A stretch of DNA of 64,000 nucleotides from DATBGS01 sp036557885 (GTDB lineage Bacteria > Chloroflexota > Ktedonobacteria > Ktedonobacterales > DATBGS01): the NCBI GenBank assembly GCA_036557885.1, contig DATBGS010000109.1, positions 62,001 to 126,000 of the forward strand, written 5' to 3'. The translations under genes were made by a program, and so were the position numbers. Under the pieces are notes generated by a model, which saw nothing but the letters and a program-made list of their open reading frames with translations, ran no database searches and was not told the DNA's origin. Positions within the stretch are counted from its first letter, which is position 1, and each line of letters begins with the position of its first letter. Positions 61,440 to 64,000 of this stretch are shown here, piece after piece.

Positions 61440-62123
61440 ATGAAGTGGACAGAACAGGTCACTACCAGGAGAAAATCAGCTGAAAATGACGCACGGATTA
61501 GTGACGTCTATCGAAAACTGGCAAAGGGCTATGACAAGAGCGGCATCGCGGCGCTGGAATCCTGGAGGAAAGAAGCGATCAAGCGCCTCAACTTGAGACA
61601 CGGCGACCAGGTAGTAGATATTGGCTGCGGGACCGGACTGAATTTTGCCCTGTTGCAGAAAGCGGTCGGCGAGACGGGCAGGATTATTGGGGTAGATCTG
61701 ACAGACGCCATGCTTGATCAGGCGAGGCTTCGCGTGGAGCGTTCGGGCTGGAAGAACGTGGAGTTGGTGCACTGTAACGCTGCCCACTACCAATTTCCTG
61801 CTCAAGTCGATGGCATTCTCTCCGCGTTTGCTCTCACCTTTATCCCAGAGGCGAGACAGGTGATCCAAAACGGATGCCAGGCGCTCGCACCCGGACGACG
61901 GTGGGTGGTGCTGGACATGGCCTGGCCCCACCGATGGCCATGGTGGTTACACCACCTGCTGTTCTTCTTACGGTTACCTTCCTATGGCATCACGAGGGAA
62001 GTGGTCAGGCGCCGTCCATGGCAAACCAGCTGGAGAACGATGGAGCAACACTTGGTCGAGGTCGGGCGGCAGTCATTCTGGATGGGGTTCTTCTATCTCG
62101 CTTGGGGGAAGCAACCTTTCTGA
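61440..62123 (+). CDS. Class I SAM-dependent methyltransferase (UbiE-like)
   Basis: 227 aa from ATG 61440, behind GGAGGAGAGAG. Motif I VVDIGCGTGLNFALLQ, then GRIIGVDLTDAMLDQARLRV and WKNVELVHCNAAHYQFP (motif II region) are clear. It resembles the UbiE/COQ5 group by motif I and the post-motif helix. The C-terminal half has Trp/His-rich hydrophobic segments (WPHRWPWWLHHLLFFLRLPS) suggesting membrane association and a lipid-like substrate. The substrate is unknown. Confidence 0.88.
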   Translation: MKWTEQVTTRRKSAENDARISDVYRKLAKGYDKSGIAALESWRKEAIKRLNLRHGDQVVDIGCGTGLNFALLQKAVGETGRIIGVDLTDAMLDQARLRVERSGWKNVELVHCNAAHYQFPAQVDGILSAFALTFIPEARQVIQNGCQALAPGRRWVVLDMAWPHRWPWWLHHLLFFLRLPSYGITREVVRRRPWQTSWRTMEQHLVEVGRQSFWMGFFYLAWGKQPF

Positions 62124-62430
62124 TTCGATCAACAATAAAGCATGAAGTCAAACCATGGGTTCTTCCGCAACAACAGTGAAATGGTGGAGACTGTGCTATG
62201 GGGCTTATCAATCCTTACATCTACGGTTACAAGAAGCCTTCCTCGCAAGACAGCTCCCAGTTCACCTGTTCATCCAGGGGCTGCTGGCACCTTGACAGGC
62301 TCGGGCTCAGACCTTCTGTTAGTTCACCTTTTGCGCGGAAGAGCCGGAAAGCAATGGAGAAGTTTGTATGAACGACCCTTCCGGCATTGCAGGGCAGGAG
62401 TTGCTCCGACTTTCGTGAAGCAGGAGCCGT
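62124..62430. other. Intergenic region upstream of the transposase
   Basis: One end of the Tn3-type element would be expected here or beyond, but no GGGG-starting terminal inverted repeat could be recognised. A CCGGAA...TTCCGG pair near 62350-62388 is a possible hairpin. Nothing else was seen. Confidence 0.35.
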
Positions 62431-64000
62431 ATGCCGGTTGATTTTTTGACCGCCGAGCAAGAGGCCCGCTATGGGCGCTACACTGGTGTGCCGTCCGAAG
62501 CCGAGCTCGCCCAGTATTTTTATCTGGATGCGCACGATCAGACGCTGATAGGACAGCGCCGGGGCGACCTGTCCCGCCTGGGCTTTGCGATGCACCTCTG
62601 CACCGTCCGTTTCTTGGGTACTTTTTTGCCCGATCCGATCGGGGTGCCGCCTGAGGTGGTGGCCTATGTCGCTGCCCAGCTCTTGATCACCAATACCAAC
62701 CAGTTTGTCCTCTATCGCGAGGGCCACCTGCGCTATGACCATGCTGCCGAAATTCGCTACCGCTACAGCTATCATGAGGTGACTGACCGGGCTGAAGGCT
62801 TGGCACTCGCGCGCTGGCTCTATGCTCGCGCTTGGCTCAGCGCCGAGCGCCCCGGCGCGCTCTTTGAGGCAGCCGTCACCTGGCTCAAAACCCATCAGGT
62901 GCTCTTGCCGGGCATTACGATCTTGGATCGCTTGGTGGCGCGTATCCGCGACCGGGTGGCCGAGCGTGTCTGGCAGCAGCTTGCCCGGACGCTTTCCCCA
63001 GCCCAGGAGGCCACGCTGGAAATCTTGCTGCTGCCCGCGGAGGAAGGCCAGCCGACGCAGTTAGAGCGCCTGCGCCGTGCCCCAACGCGCGCCTCGGCGC
63101 CAGCGCTCTTACAGGCATTGGCGCGCCTGGAGGAAATCCGCGCGCTGGGCGTAGGCGATCTGGACCTATCTGGGATTCCCCCCAGCCGACTCAAAGTCCT
63201 CGCGGCCTTTGCGTTGACCGGAAAGCGCGCAGACCCTCCGCCGCATGCGCGCCTCACGGCGCGCTGCCACCCTCCTGGCGTTGGTCCGCACACTGGAGGT
63301 CACCGCGCACGATGACGCCCTCGATATCCTTGATCTGCTCCTGGCCGACCTATTTGCAAAAGCCGAGCGGGTCGGCAAACAAGAGCGGCTACGGACGCTG
63401 GGCGATTTAGACGAGGCAGCCCTCACGCTGGCAGAGGCCACGGCGCGGCTCCTCAGCCCCAAGGGGGGCAAAGCGCTGATGGCTGCCTACCTCGGCAAGC
63501 AACGCACCACGTTGGAAGCCGCGATCACTCGCGTGCGCGAGCTCGCGCGCCCGGTGGATACCCACTATGAAGAGGAACTGCTCGCGCGCTATACAGCGGT
63601 GCGCCGCTTTCTGCCAAGCGTCCTCCGCACCATCGCCTTTGCCGGCGCCCCAGCCGGACGTCCTGTGCTGGAGGCGCTGGCATTCCTCAGTGGGCTGGAA
63701 GGGCAAAAGCGCCCCTCCATGCAGGAGGCACCGTTAGCCTGTGTGCCCGCGCGCTGGCGGCGCTATGTCGCCCCCAAGGGCGGGAGCATTGACCGCAAAG
63801 CCTACACCCTCTGTGTCGTCGAACAGCTGCGGGAAGCACTCCATCGGCGCACCCTCTTTGTGAAGGCGAGTGGCCGCTGGGCTGATCCGCGTGCCAGGCT
63901 CCTCGCGGGCAGCACCTGGGAGGCTGTCAAGCCTGCGGTCTGTCAGACGCTGGGTCGCTCATCCACCCCTGAGCCGGATCTGGCCGCCTGGGCGCAGGAA
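62431..64000 (+). pseudogene. tnpA: Tn3-family transposase, frameshifted and cut by the window edge
   Basis: From ATG 62431 (AGGAG upstream) the frame gives the typical N-terminal DUF4158-type domain (MPVDFLTAEQEARYGRY, then LTNTNQFVLYREGHLRYDHA-like segments) to about residue 265. At about 63226 one base is inserted after LTGK. The family continues as AQTLRRMRASRRAATLLALV in the +1 frame, which stays open to the window end. The catalytic DDE part lies beyond the window. Together with the resolvase at 43138 it shows Tn3-type mobile DNA at both ends of the accessory region. Confidence 0.85.

Overview
The window looks like a chromosomal segment of a filamentous, soil-type Chloroflexota, most plausibly class Ktedonobacteria. 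That placement is an inference from gene style (exopolysaccharide genes, Gfo/Idh and DinB paralogues, an actinobacterial-looking mer locus, a bacterial-type gas vesicle cluster) and not from a marker gene. No rRNA, tRNA or CRISPR array was seen.

Region 1 (1-16.4 kb) is an exopolysaccharide locus. After the end of a beta-helix-like protein and an orphan OmpR-type response regulator come a three-gene amino-sugar cassette (Gfo/Idh dehydrogenase, hexapeptide acyltransferase, DegT aminotransferase), a secreted dimethylformamidase-beta-like protein, a Wzz-type protein, two glycosyltransferases, a Wzx flippase and a Wzz-Wzy fusion. A second set follows: an NRPS-type thioesterase, a FemAB-like acyltransferase and the initiating sugar phosphotransferase. 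The two sets are each preceded by a copy of the same ~130 bp element (1825-1952 and 13371-13500), which suggests shared transcriptional control.

Region 2 (16.5-28.5 kb) holds mostly membrane and stress genes: an unknown 503-aa protein, an unknown membrane protein, an aldo/keto reductase, a DUF1269-type protein, a P-type ATPase, an HdeD-like protein, a 14-TM-type MFS transporter and a 5'-truncated BrkB/YihY gene.

Region 3 (28.8-39.1 kb) is the most unusual part. A gas vesicle operon (a GvpA with a winged-helix-like extension, three GvpF/L proteins, GvpG, GvpK, two more GvpA-family proteins and two small unknowns) is flanked by four proteins, two on each side. All four share a 15-residue Q-A-L-x-P helical repeat. 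They look like a new gas-vesicle-associated family. No GvpN or GvpO is present in the window.

Region 4 (39.1-43.1 kb) is gene-poor, with two DinB-like genes and an inositol-dehydrogenase-like gene.

Region 5 (43.1-64 kb) reads as an accessory, partly decayed island: a serine recombinase with an in-frame TAG, a mercury-resistance locus (CmtR-like ArsR, MerB, MerE-like, MerA with a TAG and a frameshift, MerR-family gene with a frameshift), an ABC exporter, Clp_N and ClpX-type zinc finger ORFs in overlapping frames, a PadR/membrane pair, Lgt, CcdA, an aminoglycoside-phosphotransferase remnant, two methyltransferases, a membrane-anchored redoxin, and a minus-strand persulfide operon (ArsR-rhodanese fusion, ETHE1-like dioxygenase, MFS transporter, cysteine desulfurase). 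It ends in a frameshifted Tn3-family transposase that runs off the window. Clear frameshifts and nonsense codons were found only in this region, which fits decay of acquired DNA better than random assembly error.
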